Part shown: positions 1 to 11,200 of the stretch, piece by piece | How the letters are laid out: each line of letters starts with the position of its first letter | How positions within the stretch are numbered: position 1 is the stretch's first letter | Assembly: GCA_032718475.1 (NCBI GenBank) | Contig: JAUCBJ010005827.1 | Location: 1-64,000, forward strand | Length of the DNA: 64,000 nt | Source of the DNA: Nemertoderma westbladi | Lineage: Eukaryota > Xenacoelomorpha > Nemertodermatida > Nemertodermatidae | Direction: 5' to 3' | Made by a program: the position numbers and the translations under genes | The notes under the pieces: model-generated | What the model was told of the DNA's origin: nothing | What the model saw: the letters and a program-made list of their open reading frames with translations, nothing else | Database searches by the model: none

Positions 1-405
1 ACACTAGAAGCCCCAGAGAAATTGACCCCCTTTAAGCACCGCAGCGGTCATTTTTGACCGCCACTTGAAATCAGAATGAAATTGGCTTGTTACACCCGCA
101 GAGATAGCATATTAGTATATATATAGCATATATTCTATACATATGTAATAATAAAATATAATATATAGAAATATATATTATATATATTATTATATATCTA
201 TAAACAGCATATATATACTATTTTTGTTATTAACAATGAATGTTATTAATTTTACGTTTTTATTAAATTTGGCCGATGAATATTATTCAAATTAAGATCT
301 AAATTGGTATCCTACCTACAAACATACTGATATTTCTATCAGATTTTATAGATAGGCGTTATACTGTATAGTGTATATAGCTATATATACCTCTATAGAG
401 TAGAA

Positions 406-741
406 TCAGTCGTTGTGACAGTCGTTGCAAATAACACGGACGTATTTTACTTGTTCAGTAATACAATTCCCACAGCGTGGATGACAACACATTAGACAAG
501 TTAAATTCGTTTTGTTGCCACAGCCCTGTGTGTGACATTGATGCCTCTTTAATGAGACTTTGGCAACACAGTCGGTCGCCACCAAACAATCAGGTGCGGT
601 GGCTGTTGCCATTGGCAACTCAGGACTACCTGATGTTCTTTGACCGATATATGACTTTGACTTCTCCCTCTCGCTACTTTCATCTCCGCTACAACTGTAT
701 TCATCACCACTTTCTTCTGGGCCTACTGGTACGCCTACCAT
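406..741 (-). pseudogene. piggyBac transposase C-terminal fragment (cysteine-rich domain)
   Basis: This open frame of 111 codons ends with a Cys/His cluster: C-H-T-Q-G-C, then C-L-M-C-C, then C-G-N-C and C-N-D-C. That resembles the C-terminal zinc-binding domain that follows the DDD catalytic core in piggyBac transposases. A Ser/Glu-rich acidic linker precedes it. The catalytic domain expected upstream is absent, because the frame runs into foldback repeat sequence at about 745. It lies inside the TIR-bounded element and points the same way as the N-terminal fragment at 1621-1842. It is almost certainly non-functional as a transposase. The family assignment rests mainly on the TIR/TTAA context. 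Confidence 0.6.
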
Positions 742-749
742 TATCGGTG

Positions 750-1680
750 CCAGCTCCGGTGTAACAGGAAAATATGCCCCCCCGGGAAATGTGCCCGGGG
801 GGGCATATTTTCCTAGGAAAAAATGCCCCCCCGGGCAAATTTCCCTAGGAAAAAATGCCCCCCCTTAGGAAATTATGCCCCCCCTGAATTATACAATAAA
901 CAAAACTTATTACTACTAAAACTTACAAAAATTATACAAAACAATAAACAGTCACTTTACCAAATGAAGGAAAGGAGCAGGTTACAGAGGCATGCCTTTC
1001 TAACCAAAACAATAAACGATCATTTAACTAATTGAGGGAAAGGAGCAGGTTACAGAGGCGGGATTTTCTAACCAAAACAATAAACAGTCACTTTAGCAAA
1101 TCAGGGAAAGGAGCAGGTTACAGAGACGGGATTTTCTAACCAAAACAATAAACAATAACATTACCAATTGAGAGAAAGGAGCAGGTTACAGAGGCGGGAT
1201 TTTCTAACCAAAACAATAAACAATCACTTTACCAAATCAGGGAAAGGAGCAGGTTACAGACTTAAAAAAGCTTGGAGCTGCTCGGCGCCCACACAACACC
1301 CTGACACCACACACTCGCACTGCTGTTATACCAGTACTTACTACAGTAGCCTACTGACTTAGATACTTCAGTATGCTGTTCTACATCCCTTACTGCCTTA
1401 CCTGCTTACCTACCAGCAGACCGGTACCGTACTATTCTTCCAACTATTACAAGTTCTGCAGTTGGTAGATTAAAAGTGGCTACCAGCAGACCGGTATCGT
1501 ACCAGTTTTCAGACTTTTGAGGGGGGCAAATTTTCCTGAGGGGAGGCATTATTTCCTAAGGAGAAAATGCCCCCCCGGGCTAAATTTCCTAGGAAAAATT
1601 GCCCGGGGGGACATAATATCCTAGGAAATAATGCCCCGGGGGGCATATTCTAGGGGGGGCTGATTTCCTTGTGACACCGG
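750..1680. mobile_element. Foldback-type element with G/C-rich inverted arms inside the piggyBac
   Basis: The left arm (about 753-893) and right arm (about 1520-1680) are inverted copies. Each opens with CCGGTGT(A/C)ACA(A)GGAAA and continues with repeated modules TGCCCCCCCGGG and TTTCCTAGGAAA, which are themselves palindromic. Between the arms lies a 5-copy 68-bp array and about 250 bp of unassigned sequence. The structure explains why the transposase core is missing. I did not find a clear target-site duplication. Confidence 0.6.
960..1262. repeat. 68-bp tandem array, 5 copies
   Basis: The unit contains AAAGGAGCAGGTTACAGAGG and then CTAACCAAAACAATAAAC. Starts are spaced 68 bp apart (about 971, 1039, 1107, 1175, 1243). 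The same core occurs in reverse orientation at 13403-13450 inside another foldback element, so it is a dispersed repeat rather than unique filler. Confidence 0.85.
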
Positions 1681-1842
1681 TACAGGTACAGGTAGTGGTT
1701 CAGATGGGGTTTGTTGCGTGACATTCAAATCCCCACAAGTAGAAGCAGATTCGCTTGCAGGAGCAGTACTACTACCGCTGGTAGAGTCGGATGCTGATCT
1801 TGTCCGCTGACGCAATGGATAGGTTTTTCTAACGGCATCCAT
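1621..1842 (-). pseudogene. piggyBac transposase N-terminal fragment
   Basis: This 73-codon frame starts MDAVRKTYPLRQRTRSAS and continues as a low-complexity Ser/Thr/Pro/Val segment before running into G/C-rich foldback arm sequence. Lying about 680 bp inside the right TIR with a basic start, it fits the N-terminus of the same disrupted transposase as the 406-741 fragment. I see no recognisable domain, so the assignment is positional inference. Confidence 0.45.
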
Positions 1843-2531
1843 GGTGAAATCCTCTTACTGATACCGGTACCTAATATCTTTCACCTTTACAGTAGGTATC
1901 TGTGTCGTGTGTACCGGTACTGATCTTGTCACAAAATCACAAACCCTAGTGAAACCCCACTGCCGTAGTCTACCATTATTTTGGCCAGGTTAGTGGTGTG
2001 TAGGGCAGTACTGCAGTCCACATTGCCTGAATGAATATTATAAATTACCTATTTAAAATTACCACTCTCGAAAATATTTTAAACTACGTTACTAAAAACA
2101 ATTTATTGATTGGTGGACTATTGCTGGTATTAGGGCGGGTTGGATCCTAACGGATCAGAGCGGATCCGATCGGATAGAAACCCACAAAATATACTAAGCT
2201 ACCAAGACGAGTCTGGGATACTTACTACGGTATAGCAGACTGAGCCTACCTGCAATAAACTTAATTTCACTTACCTACCACTTCACTAATACTGTGCGTA
2301 ACACTATCTAGCCATAGCGGTCATTTTTGACCCCTATGGGGCTTTTCGGATATTTCAATTTTTTGAGAGAACGAAATGAAATTTTTTATTTTCTTTTTCA
2401 TTTTTGATTACCTAAGGATAAACCCGGAAAAGTCAAGAAATTTCATATTTATACAATACATAGCAGCAGAGATAATTCGATTTGAATTTGCAAAACGGTC
2501 AAAAATGACCGCTTGGGGCTTCTAGTGTTAA

Positions 2532-3930
2532 ACGGTTTTCTAACCTGACCCGAGCAGTTCGGGTCATGGCCTGGGTCTCTCGATTCATCAGTAACTGCAG
2601 GGTTCGTCGGCGAACCCGCAGCTCTGCCGCCACTGGGCCTCTCAGCAAAGTGGAACGAGACCGCGCCCTTGTTCAGCTGTTCTACCTGGAACAGCGAGCA
2701 ACTATGTCTAATGACATCGACCTAATCCAGGATGGCGACACCCGGGAATCCTCTCTATGGCCCTTCCGGCCATTTATCGACACAGCAACCAACCTGGTCA
2801 GTGGATGCCCTCGAACCCAAGAACAATCCCTGCCTCTGCTGCCCAAGGGTTCCCCCCTCGCTCGCCTACTCGCCTGGGACGTCCACATCGTCACAAAACA
2901 TGGTGGAGTCCCCACAATGATGTCTGAACTCAGTAAGACCGTGTGGATCGCAGGTCTGCGTTCGATCTGTAAGAAGATCACGTATGACTGCGTCCCCTGC
3001 CGCCGCTTCAACTCCCGCCACTTCTGCACCCCAGAGGGGGCGCTTCCTGACTTCCGGGTAAGGCCGGGGGTCATACCCTTCCAGTCCACCGGCTTGGACT
3101 ACGCTGGTGGTCTCAATAACAATGAAGGGGAGAAGCGCTACATCCTTCTCCTCACCTGCGCGTCTACCCGCGCACTACACCTCGAGTTGACCTCCCGGAT
3201 GGACGCCGAGGACACCCACAACGCCCTGCGTCGTTTCGCGGCCAGACGGGGTGTTCCTGAGGTGTTGTACTCAGACAACGCCGCTACCTTCAAACTACTC
3301 AGTAAAGTTCTGGCCGGAACCGAGTGGCGCTTCATTCCGGTCCACGCCCCCTGGCATGGTGGCTTCTGGGAGAGGATGGTTGGGGTAGTGAAGCTGGCGC
3401 TCAGGAAGAGTCTGGGGCGCGCTGCACTCACAGACGATGAACTGCGAACTGTGCTGGCCGAGGTTGAAGCGACAGCCAATCGTCGGCCCCTCGTACAATC
3501 CCCTGACAGCAGCACCGAACCGTTAACTCCCGCTCACTTTCTGTTCGGTGGCACTCCGCCACCTCTTGCGCCATTGGCCCTCCTCTCTCCTAAGGACTAC
3601 CCCCAATCTCTCTCTTCCTCATCCCGTCGCTCTGCTAAGGAGTTGAGGAGCAGCTGGCGCCGATCTGTGGCAGCTACCGAGGCGATCTGGAAGCACTGGA
3701 CCTCCGAGTACCTGCCCACACTTCGATCCTGGCGTAGGAAGCTGCGTCCTGCACCAAAGGTTGAGAGTGGGGCTATAGTCATCGTCGATACCCCTCTCAA
3801 GCCGCGATCGAGCTGGCCCCTTGGGAACGTCGTTCGGGTCCACCCTGGAGGACGCACAGCGGATGTCCGGGTCGATGGCCACGTGTCCTCGCGCCCCCTT
3901 GCTGGACTTGTCCCCCTCGAGGTAGACTGA
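2532..3930 (+). CDS. BEL/Pao pol C-terminus: integrase plus C-terminal domain (partial)
   Basis: The frame is open from the TTAA junction at 2528-2531 and does not begin at the ATG at 2566. The residues before it (KRFSNLTRAVRV) read like the RNase H-integrase linker of Pao elements. It then shows an H-H-C-C zinc-binding segment (H at VHIVTKHGG; CVPC about 30 residues later). The DDE integrase core follows: D in GLDYAGG, D in YSDNAATF, E in GGFWERMV. A C-terminal domain of the type found in BEL/Pao integrases comes last. The product would insert retroelement cDNA into chromosomes. The stretch after the piggyBac has no stops, so the BEL copy was probably recent when hit. Reverse transcriptase and RNase H are not in the window. 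Confidence 0.9.
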
Positions 3931-4196
3931 CTCGCGCTCTCTGCGTCTATGTACTGTTTGTTTGGACTTAAATTGTAGTTCTTTCATTGTTGTTGAGATT
4001 TCAACGCTTATATTACTCTGTCTTACTTTATTCTGAATTTATATTAGTGTATTGCATTATATTACTTTATCTTACCTATATTGACCTATATTGTCTGTAT
4101 GCACTACTTTAACATTGGTTTTCTTACTATTTGTTATTTTTGTATTTTCGGCGATTATCTATCGTCCTATTTTGAGCGATCAAACTAGGAGGGGAG

Positions 4197-4694
4197 TGTA
4201 AATAATCGCCAGGTTGTCGACCGGAATTTCTAACTTTCTGTACCCGTTTTTTGGGATCGAGACGTAATCTGCTGTCTTTACAGCACTCTGTCCAACCTCC
4301 CTCTAGCGGGAAGGTTGGCAGGCAATCTTAGGATCGAAACGTAGCTAACTGGCCACTCAGCAGTCTCCTTGGCTACCCCATCAGGACGCTTCCTGAGACG
4401 GTATTTAAGGAGCTGCTGGCCACTTTTCATCACTTCCAAGTCGACAACCTTTTCCTTGTGCAAACCCCTGCTTCAAAGTTTAGTGATTTAATTGTCTCCT
4501 CTTCTATTTCCTTATTATTCAACGAACTATTATAAATAAACTCAGTTATCGCGTTCACTCAAAATCAACTTTTTCAACCTTCACCTTACCCTTCTACCTC
4601 TACTTTGGGAGCCGTCACATAGTTGCACTCCCTTCGGCAACTGGGATTCTAAAATCGAAGACTCCCTGCATCTCTCAACGCCCAGTTCGCCACA
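4197..4694 (+). repeat. BEL/Pao 3' LTR (inferred ends)
   Basis: It begins TGTAAATAATCGCC directly after a polypurine tract and ends TTCGCCACA, giving the expected TGT...ACA ends. It contains a TATTTAAGG-type promoter motif near 4402 and AATAAA near 4535. The right boundary is inferred from the start of the 48-bp repeat. Only one LTR is visible, so neither length nor identity can be checked. Confidence 0.6.
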
Positions 4695-5283
4695 ACTGGC
4701 ACCCTATTGGCTACGTACCAAGAACTCTGTATCTTTTAGTTTACTGGCACCCTATTGGCTACGTACCAAGAACTCTGTATCTTTTAGTTTACTGGCACCC
4801 TATTGGCTACGTACCAAGAACTCTGTATCTTTTAGTTTACTGGCACCCTATTGGCTACGTACCAAGAACTCTGTATCTTTTAGTTTACTGGCACCCTATT
4901 GGCTACGTACCAAGAACTCTGTATCTTTTAGTTTACTGACACCCTATTGGCTACGTACCAAGAACTCTGTATCTTTTAGTTTACTGGCACCCTATTGGCT
5001 ACGTACCAGGAACTCTATCTTTTAGTTTACTGGCACCCTATTGGCTACGTACCAAGAACTCTGTATCTTTTAGTTTACTGGCACCCTATTGGCTACGTAC
5101 CAGGAACTCTGTATCTTTTAGTTTACTGGCACCCTATTGGCTACGTACCAAGAATTCTGTATCTTTTAGTTTACTGGCACCCTATTGGCTACGTACCAAG
5201 AACTCTGTATCTTTTAGTTTACTGGCACCCTATTGGCTACGTACCAGGAACTCTGAATCTTTTACTGGCACCCTATTGGCTCT
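4695..5283. repeat. 48-bp minisatellite, about 12 copies, overlapping exon 21 donor
   Basis: Read on the minus strand, each unit contains the exon tail GAGTTCTTG followed by the donor GTACGTAG, that is, the exon 21/intron junction. The exon's own copy is the right-most one (donor at 5244). The other units carry a 6-nt insertion (ACTAAA) relative to the exon. Reading through the first donor hits a TAG within 5 codons, so later donors are not coding-compatible. Confidence 0.9.
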
Positions 5284-5432
5284 CGTCCATCTACTGCTAG
5301 TTGTGTCCCTCTTCTCTACGAAATATCCGGTGACGCGCGACCCACCATTGTTATCCGGCGGTTTCCATCGCAACCCGATACTCTCCTGGGAGACGCTCAC
5401 AACTTCTGGAGTGCCTGGTGGACTTGGTGGAT
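5245..5432 (-). CDS. Twitchin-like exon 21: Fn3-10 first half
   Basis: Acceptor TCTTTAG, donor CCTG|GTACGT; phase 1 in, phase 0 out. It encodes DPPSPPGTPEVVSVSQESIG, LRWKPPDNNGGSRVTGYFVEK and WTRANRVPVKDSEFL. It is the last exon visible. The intron after it contains the 48-bp array, the BEL/Pao element and the piggyBac. Confidence 0.88.
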
Positions 5433-5827
5433 CTAAAGAGAGAAAATATTAAAAGACTGAAAGCAACCGGCGGCGTTACATATCATCAACCAAGCACAAA
5501 CTTCGCATACACACAGTCGTCACACTATAACGCCAATCCTTATAATAATTTCTAACATACAATGCAATACAGACGAGGGAGTGGGCTGTGGTGCGTAAAA
5601 ATTAATGTACATAAATATAATATGATATGAATAATGTATCGTGTTGCTTTGATATTGTATGAACCGAAACAAATGAAAAAAAGGTACTTGAAATAAATTC
5701 TCACCTTAGAATGTAAATAACTACCTATAATTGCAAATAACTTTTTTGTACAGGAAATTAAAGATTGCCGCACCAGCGACTGTCAAACGATTTAGTATAA
5801 CCTGGAATTAATGATTAACTTACTCAC

Positions 5828-5972
5828 CAAATTCATTTTTAGCGATAACCTTCGACCCACAAAGTGGTTCGGAAATACCGTATCTATTTTCAGCTCGAAT
5901 TCGGAATGTATAAGTGGAACCTTGGACCAGTTTGTGCACACTATGTTTGCATTTAGTGCAAAAACTACTAAC
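5828..5972 (-). CDS. Twitchin-like exon 20: Fn3-9 second half
   Basis: Acceptor CTTCCAG, donor TTTG|GTGAGT; phase 0 in, phase 1 out. It encodes VSSFCTKCKHSVHKLVQGST, then YTFRIRAENRYG and VIAKNEFG. Joined to exon 19 it gives a normal Fn3 C-prime to G region, which supports the phase-0 junction. Confidence 0.88.
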
Positions 5973-6231
5973 CTGGAAGATAAAGGATGCAATTATTATT
6001 ATAGTAAACAGTATTAGTACACTTGTTATAGAAGTGGAAGCCGAATAGCTCTTAAAACAGGTGAACATCGCTTATTGTTAAATAATTAATAAAATAATTA
6101 GACGTAATTTTGTGTCATATTTCATAATAATTTGAATCTTGAAGACTTGAATACATCTCGCCCATATGCGATCACATATAATTACAACACTATAATTACA
6201 ATTATTAGCTATTATTTTACAATTATTTACT

Positions 6232-7205
6232 TATTGTGTGCCAACTATCTCTATTAGCATCTTTACTTACTTTGTGCCAACTATCTCTATTAGCCTCTTT
6301 ACTTACTTTGTGCCAACTATCTCTATTAGCCTCTTTACTTACTTTGTGCCAACTATCTCTATTAGCCTCTTTACTTACTTTGTGCCAACTATCTCTATTA
6401 GCCTCTTTACTTACTTTGTGCCAACTATCTCTATTAGCCTCTTTACTTACTTTGTGCCAACTATCTCTATTAGCCTCTTTACTTACTTTGTGCCAACTAT
6501 CTCTATTAGCCTCTTTACTTACTTTGTGCCAACTATCTCTATTAGCCTCTTTACTTACTTTGTGCCAACTATCTCTATTAGCCTCTTTACTTACTTTGTG
6601 CCAACTATCTCTATTAGCCTCTTTACTTACTTTGTGCCAACTATCTCTATTAGCCTCTTTACTTACTTTGTGCCAACTATCTATATTAGTCTCTTTACTT
6701 ACTTTGTGCCAACTATCTCTATAAGCCTCTTTACTTACTTTGTGCCAACTATCTCTATTAGCCTCTTTACTTACTTTGTGCCAACTATCTCTATTAGCCT
6801 CTTTACTTACTTTGTGCCAACTATCTCTATTAGCCTCTTTACTTACTTTGTGTCAACTATCTCTATTAGCCTCTTTACTTACTTTGTGCCAACTATCTCT
6901 ATTAGCCTCTTTACTTACTTTGTGCCAACTATCTCTATTAGCCTCTTTACTTACTTTGTGCCAACTATCTCTATTAGCCTCTTTACTTACTTTGTGCCAA
7001 CTATCTCTATTAGCCTCTTTACTTACTTTGTGCCAACTATCTCTATTAGCCTCTTTACTTACTTTGTGCCAACTATCTCTATAAGCCTCTTTACTTACTT
7101 TGTGCCAACTATCTCTATTAGCCTCTTTACTTACTTTGTGCCAACTATCTCTATTAGCCTCTTTACTTACTTTGTGCCAACTATCTCTATTAGCCTCTTG
7201 TTTCT
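6232..7205. repeat. 36-bp minisatellite of exon 19 end plus donor, about 27 copies
   Basis: The minus-strand unit GAGGCTAATAGAGATAGTTGG + CACAAA|GTAAGTAAA is highly homogeneous, with a handful of point variants (for example AAT to TAT at two units; TGG to TGA at 6853-6855). Each unit supplies one GTAAGT donor. Homogeneity suggests recent expansion or ongoing exchange. Confidence 0.95.
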
Positions 7206-7325
7206 CGATTATATAATTAGTTATTTCGGAACCCCCGTCATCCAACGGCGGCTTCCAACTCAATGTAACCGACTCGCCAGACTTCTCCACAACTTCTACG
7301 GGACCTTCAGGAGATTGCGGTTTAT
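7171..7325 (-). CDS. Twitchin-like exon 19: Fn3-9 first half, with ladder of in-frame donors
   Basis: Acceptor TTGCAG; phase 1 in. The first donor is CACAAA|GTAAGT, phase 0 out. It encodes DKPQSPEGPVEV, LSWKPPLDDGGSEITNYIIEK and ANRDSWHK. The exon tail plus donor is tandemly repeated downstream in 36-bp units. Nine consecutive donors (7170, 7134, 7098 ... 6882) follow an uninterrupted frame, each adding VSKEANRDSWHK. A TGA at 6853-6855 ends the open stretch. Joining any of these donors to exon 20 keeps the frame. Confidence 0.92.
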
Positions 7326-7379
7326 CTGCAATAACAATAATATTGAAGTAAAATAATGAGACCACGCAACAACCTTTGA

Positions 7380-8148
7380 TAAATCAGAAGTAATTACAAT
7401 ATTTAAAAGTTGTAATTAAAAACTAATTAGCCAGGTCGAAAATAATGTGAAAAAGTACCAAAAAATAAAAATTCGTTTTGGTTTTGAAAGTTAGTTTATC
7501 CGTGCTTCAATGATTATAATTACATCTGATTGCTCAGTACATCAATATGAAGAAAAGTAGTAAAATTAAAAATTATAAAAATAAAATAATTAAATTAAAT
7601 TAAATTAATGACTAATAATTCACATTAGTTATTGGGCTATTTGTTCCATACTCGTATGGGAGACCCTAGGTGGGCACATTGTGGGAGGCCGAGATCCCCA
7701 CTGCAAAAAAAGTAACTAAATGGAAAACTGGAAAGTTTTGACTGGATGAGTCGAGCGAGTGTGAACTAAAGTAGTCAATAAAACTGTAACACCCACTCAC
7801 TGACCAATGCAATGTACCACTCGGTGATGTGTTCAGTGGTAACGACCCCACGGTAAAGTTGAGACGTGTGAGTCACGGTCTTTCGGCTGCTTGGTACCGC
7901 AAGCCTACAGATACTGGGCTCGTCCTTAACGTTACTGCGTGTGTCCAGAGTCATACAACCGCAGTGTAGTTCGTGTTATGTTCCATCGTAGTTTTAACGT
8001 CAGTAAGGGTGGGGATGGTTCCCAACTCCACACCGCTATTGGGGACACTTCTTGTCAATAACCAATATAATGATACGATGATCCAACGGGAGCTCACTGC
8101 TGTTCAAGCCTCTAGGGGGCGTGCGATCACTCCAAGCAGTAGTCGGTA
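7380..8148. other. Intron sequence, mostly unassigned
   Basis: It contains an AATTAAATTAAATTAA-type microsatellite at 7588-7606, similar to the tail of the LINE that ends near 11850. About 500 bp of unassigned sequence from 7640 may be the 5' part of that LINE or its flank. I see no coding exon here. Confidence 0.5.
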
Positions 8149-8244
8149 CTAGTGTGTTTTGTGCACAATCCCCCTCAAATTTTTATACTAGCTAGTTTTT
8201 GTTACTTTTTTTCTATAAAAATGTTCTAGAACATAAAATCTATT
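8149..8244 (+). mobile_element. Solitary foldback-element end
   Basis: It starts ACTAGTGTGTTTTGTGCACA and ends with an ATGTTCTAGAACA module, matching the outer end of the larger element at 11863. It abuts LINE coding sequence at 8245. Confidence 0.7.
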
Positions 8245-11200
8245 CATGTGACTTCGACCATTGATGGTTGTACAGACCCACAATCGATAGCCGACCGATT
8301 CGCCAGTATATATTCAGATCTATATAATCAACCGTATGATTCCGCTTTAGATTTCTTAAGATGGCAGATTTCCGATAAACTCGAAGGATGTGATTCAGCT
8401 GATTTCCCGAATATCACTCCGGATTTGGTCAGTGAAGACATAGGCTAAAAAGCTCTAAAACAGACGTAACTTTTGATTTTGATTCTGATTGCCTGATCAA
8501 TGGTCCTCCAGAATTATGTTCACATTTAAGTGTTTTGTTCAACAGTTTTCTCATTCATGGCTTTGTTCCACAGTTCTTACTGACGTGTGTCATTATTCCT
8601 TTCATAAAATATAAATTATGTGACGATTCCCTTTCCAGTAATTACAGGGCTATTGCCTTATCCTCCATTCTGATTAAGTTGTTTGAGTGGGTCATGCTGA
8701 TCTCGCAGGCTGAGTGCTTACATTTGGATGAGTTGCAATTCGGGTTCAAAAGTGGTTCCAGTACGTCCCAATGTACCTGGGCGGCTACAGAGGTTCTCGG
8801 TTTCTATTCTAGAAACGCAACTCCTGTATTTGGATGTTTTCTCGATCTATCGAAAGCCTTCGATATGGTTGTATGGTGCAAGCAATTTCTGGAACTTATT
8901 AAGAAGGGGTTTTCTCCTTTTTTCTTACGAACCCTGCTATGGATCTATAGTAATCAAACATGTTGCGTCCGCTGGAACAGCTTCCACTCCGAGTCATTTA
9001 TGTTAACGAACGGAGTTCGTCAAGGTTCAGTGGCATCTCCGATTCTGTTCTGTATTATATTGGATAAATTAATATCAAAACTGAGGTCATCTAAAGTTGG
9101 TTGTTATATTGGTTCTTTTTATTTTGGTATTTTCGGCTACGCAGAGGATCTTCTCCTTTTATGCCCTCCATAGTGGGACTACGGTTTATGGTCAAGTTAT
9201 GCGAGGAGTTCGCAACCGAACACCATCTCGTGTTTAGTAGTACAAACCCGAATCCGGATAAATCCAAATCCAAATGCATTCCTTTTGGGAGAGTGTGGTT
9301 TAAACCCACAGCGTCAGTAATGCTGAACGGGAGACCACTTCCTTGGGTCAGGGAGGCGTTGCATCTAGGAAACATGTTAGATTTCCAGAACACAATGGAG
9401 TCTGATATTATACGAAAACGGGGAAATGTATAGGAAAGCTCAATGCACTTCGGCAAGAATTCTATTTTTCTGATCCGTATGTTTTGAGTAATATTCAGCG
9501 TATTTATAGCACATCCTTCTACGGTAGTAATTTATGGAATCTTTTTTCTGCATCGTGTACTCGCATATCCACGAAGCTAAGGAAAATCAACTACTTTCGC
9601 TAAGAAAGATTTTCCTTAGCTGAGATGGTCTATTCATAGTGGGCTATTTTACTTGTGTGAGGCAGATTTGGGGTTTTTTGATAGGCGAAAAAACTAGCCT
9701 TTAAAAGTACCCTGAAATTTTGCATGTATATACTACTCGACGAGGCGCATCTTTTGGGCCGGGTCTCATATCCAGGAAAAATCTGGTTTCCATGGCAACG
9801 GACTTCAAAAAAAGTCTATGTATTTCAAGTCAATATTTATAACTCTATTTGTAGGAAAACTATAATAGATATAAACTTGGGGTTTCGCAACACAACTATA
9901 AGGTCCATAGCAGATCCGATTGAGGCTAAATAGAAAATCCAGTTACCTTGGCAACCGGGATAAACAGATGTTAAAATTTATAAAATGTTAATTTGAAGCC
10001 TAAGGGCAAGGTGTTATGACTTGGGACCAACCCCTACCCCCACTATATAACTTATTCTGCATCCGAATTACATTGTTCTATTTTTCAGTTACCATGACAA
10101 CCGCTGAAAACATATGTTTTTATTCAAAACTTATTCATTTGGACATAGACTTCACGATAAAATTTTACAAAACTGGGAATGTGTTATCTGGACCACTAGT
10201 TGGAACTTTTAGTGAAACTTAAATTATTCCAGAAATTTAGTTACCATGGTAACTGTAGTTTATTAAACTCTATATCATTCAAATCTATATTGATAACTCT
10301 ATTTGTAGCAAAACTGTAATATATATAAACTTGGGGTTTTGCAACTCATCTATAAGGTCCATATACAAACCGTTCGAGGTTAATTTGAAAATCCAGCTAC
10401 CATAGCAACAAGACTATACAGATGTTAAAATTTATAAAATGATAATTTGAAGCACAAGTTAATAGTATTATGACTTGGGACCAACACCTACCCCCACTAT
10501 ATGACTTATTCTGCATCCGAATTACATTGTTCTATTTTTCAGTTACCATGACAACCGCTGAAAACAGATGTTTTTATACAAAAATTACTCATTTGGACAT
10601 AGACTTCGCGATAAAATTTTACGAAACTGGTTATGTGTTATCTGGACCACTAGTTGGAACTTTTAGTAAAACTCAAAACATTCCAGAAATATCTAGTTAC
10701 CATGGTAACTGGAGTTTATTACAGATTATATCATTCAAGTCTATATTCATAACTCTATTTATAGAATAACCACAATAGATATAAACTTGGGGTTTCTCAA
10801 CTCAATGATAGGGACAATAGTCGAGCTTATTGAGGTTGATTAAAAAATCTAGTTACCAGGGCAACCATGCTAAACAGATGTTCAAATTTATAAAATGGTT
10901 ATTTGAAGCATAACTTTAAGGTATTACTACTTGGGACCAATCCCTACCCCCACTATATCACTAATTCCGCATCCAATTTATATTGTTCCATTTTTCAGTT
11001 TCCATGACAACCCCTACAAACAGACGTTTTAACAATTAAATCCTTAGTTTTGCACATTAACTACTCAATGAAACTGAATTGAAGTATGTGTCACCTGGAA
11101 CCACAAACCGGATCTTAATGTAAACCTCAGCAGTTCTAGAAAAGGTTTTAAAGGCATATGCCTCTTAACTCTGTAAAGCAATGTAGTGATGAGTCAAAAA

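Larger units (their letters stand above)
2..2527 (-). mobile_element. piggyBac-like DNA transposon, degenerate, nested in BEL/Pao
   Basis: The two ends carry 13-bp perfect terminal inverted repeats, CACTAGAAGCCCC at 2-14 and its complement at 2515-2527. A TTAA follows at 2528-2531, and position 1 is the last A of the expected left TTAA. TTAA targets and short TIRs are established piggyBac hallmarks. Both ends also hold a palindrome CGGTCATTTTTGACCG (45-60; 2496-2511), with a third partial copy near 2316. Transposase remnants run on the minus strand (N-terminus 1842, C-terminus 406). The catalytic middle is missing and replaced by a foldback element at about 750-1680, so this copy is non-autonomous. 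The sequence right of the TTAA continues a BEL pol reading frame, so the piggyBac landed inside that element. Confidence 0.85.
2532..4694 (+). mobile_element. BEL/Pao LTR retrotransposon, 3' part (integrase to 3' LTR)
   Basis: This is the 3' portion of a BEL/Pao element: end of pol (2532-3930), about 250 bp of 3' untranslated sequence, a polypurine tract (AGGAGGGGAG at 4187-4196) and a 3' LTR that starts TGT at 4197. The 5' part is outside the window, beyond the piggyBac that interrupts pol. The LTR end abuts a 48-bp minisatellite unit at 4695, so the element inserted into that array. Confidence 0.85.

Noticed and set aside
2566-3930. ATG at 2566 as the start of a host gene
   Set aside because: The frame is open upstream to the piggyBac junction and the domains are BEL/Pao integrase, so the ATG is internal.
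4995-5300. Frame encoding YLLVYWHPIGYVPRTL repeats
   Set aside because: Opposite-strand reading of the 48-bp array.
5552-6068. Small frames on both strands in introns 20-21
   Set aside because: No family signal, and they overlap or flank the validated exons 20 and 21.
6236-7356. Long plus-strand frames of repeated LTLCQLSLLAS and VPTISISLFTYF
   Set aside because: They are reading frames of the 36-bp array on the wrong strand. The exon that seeds the repeat is on the minus strand, with splice signals and an Fn3 domain.
7666-7851. Minus-strand 61-codon frame
   Set aside because: No domain, no splice signals fitting the gene's phase, and it sits in probable transposon sequence.
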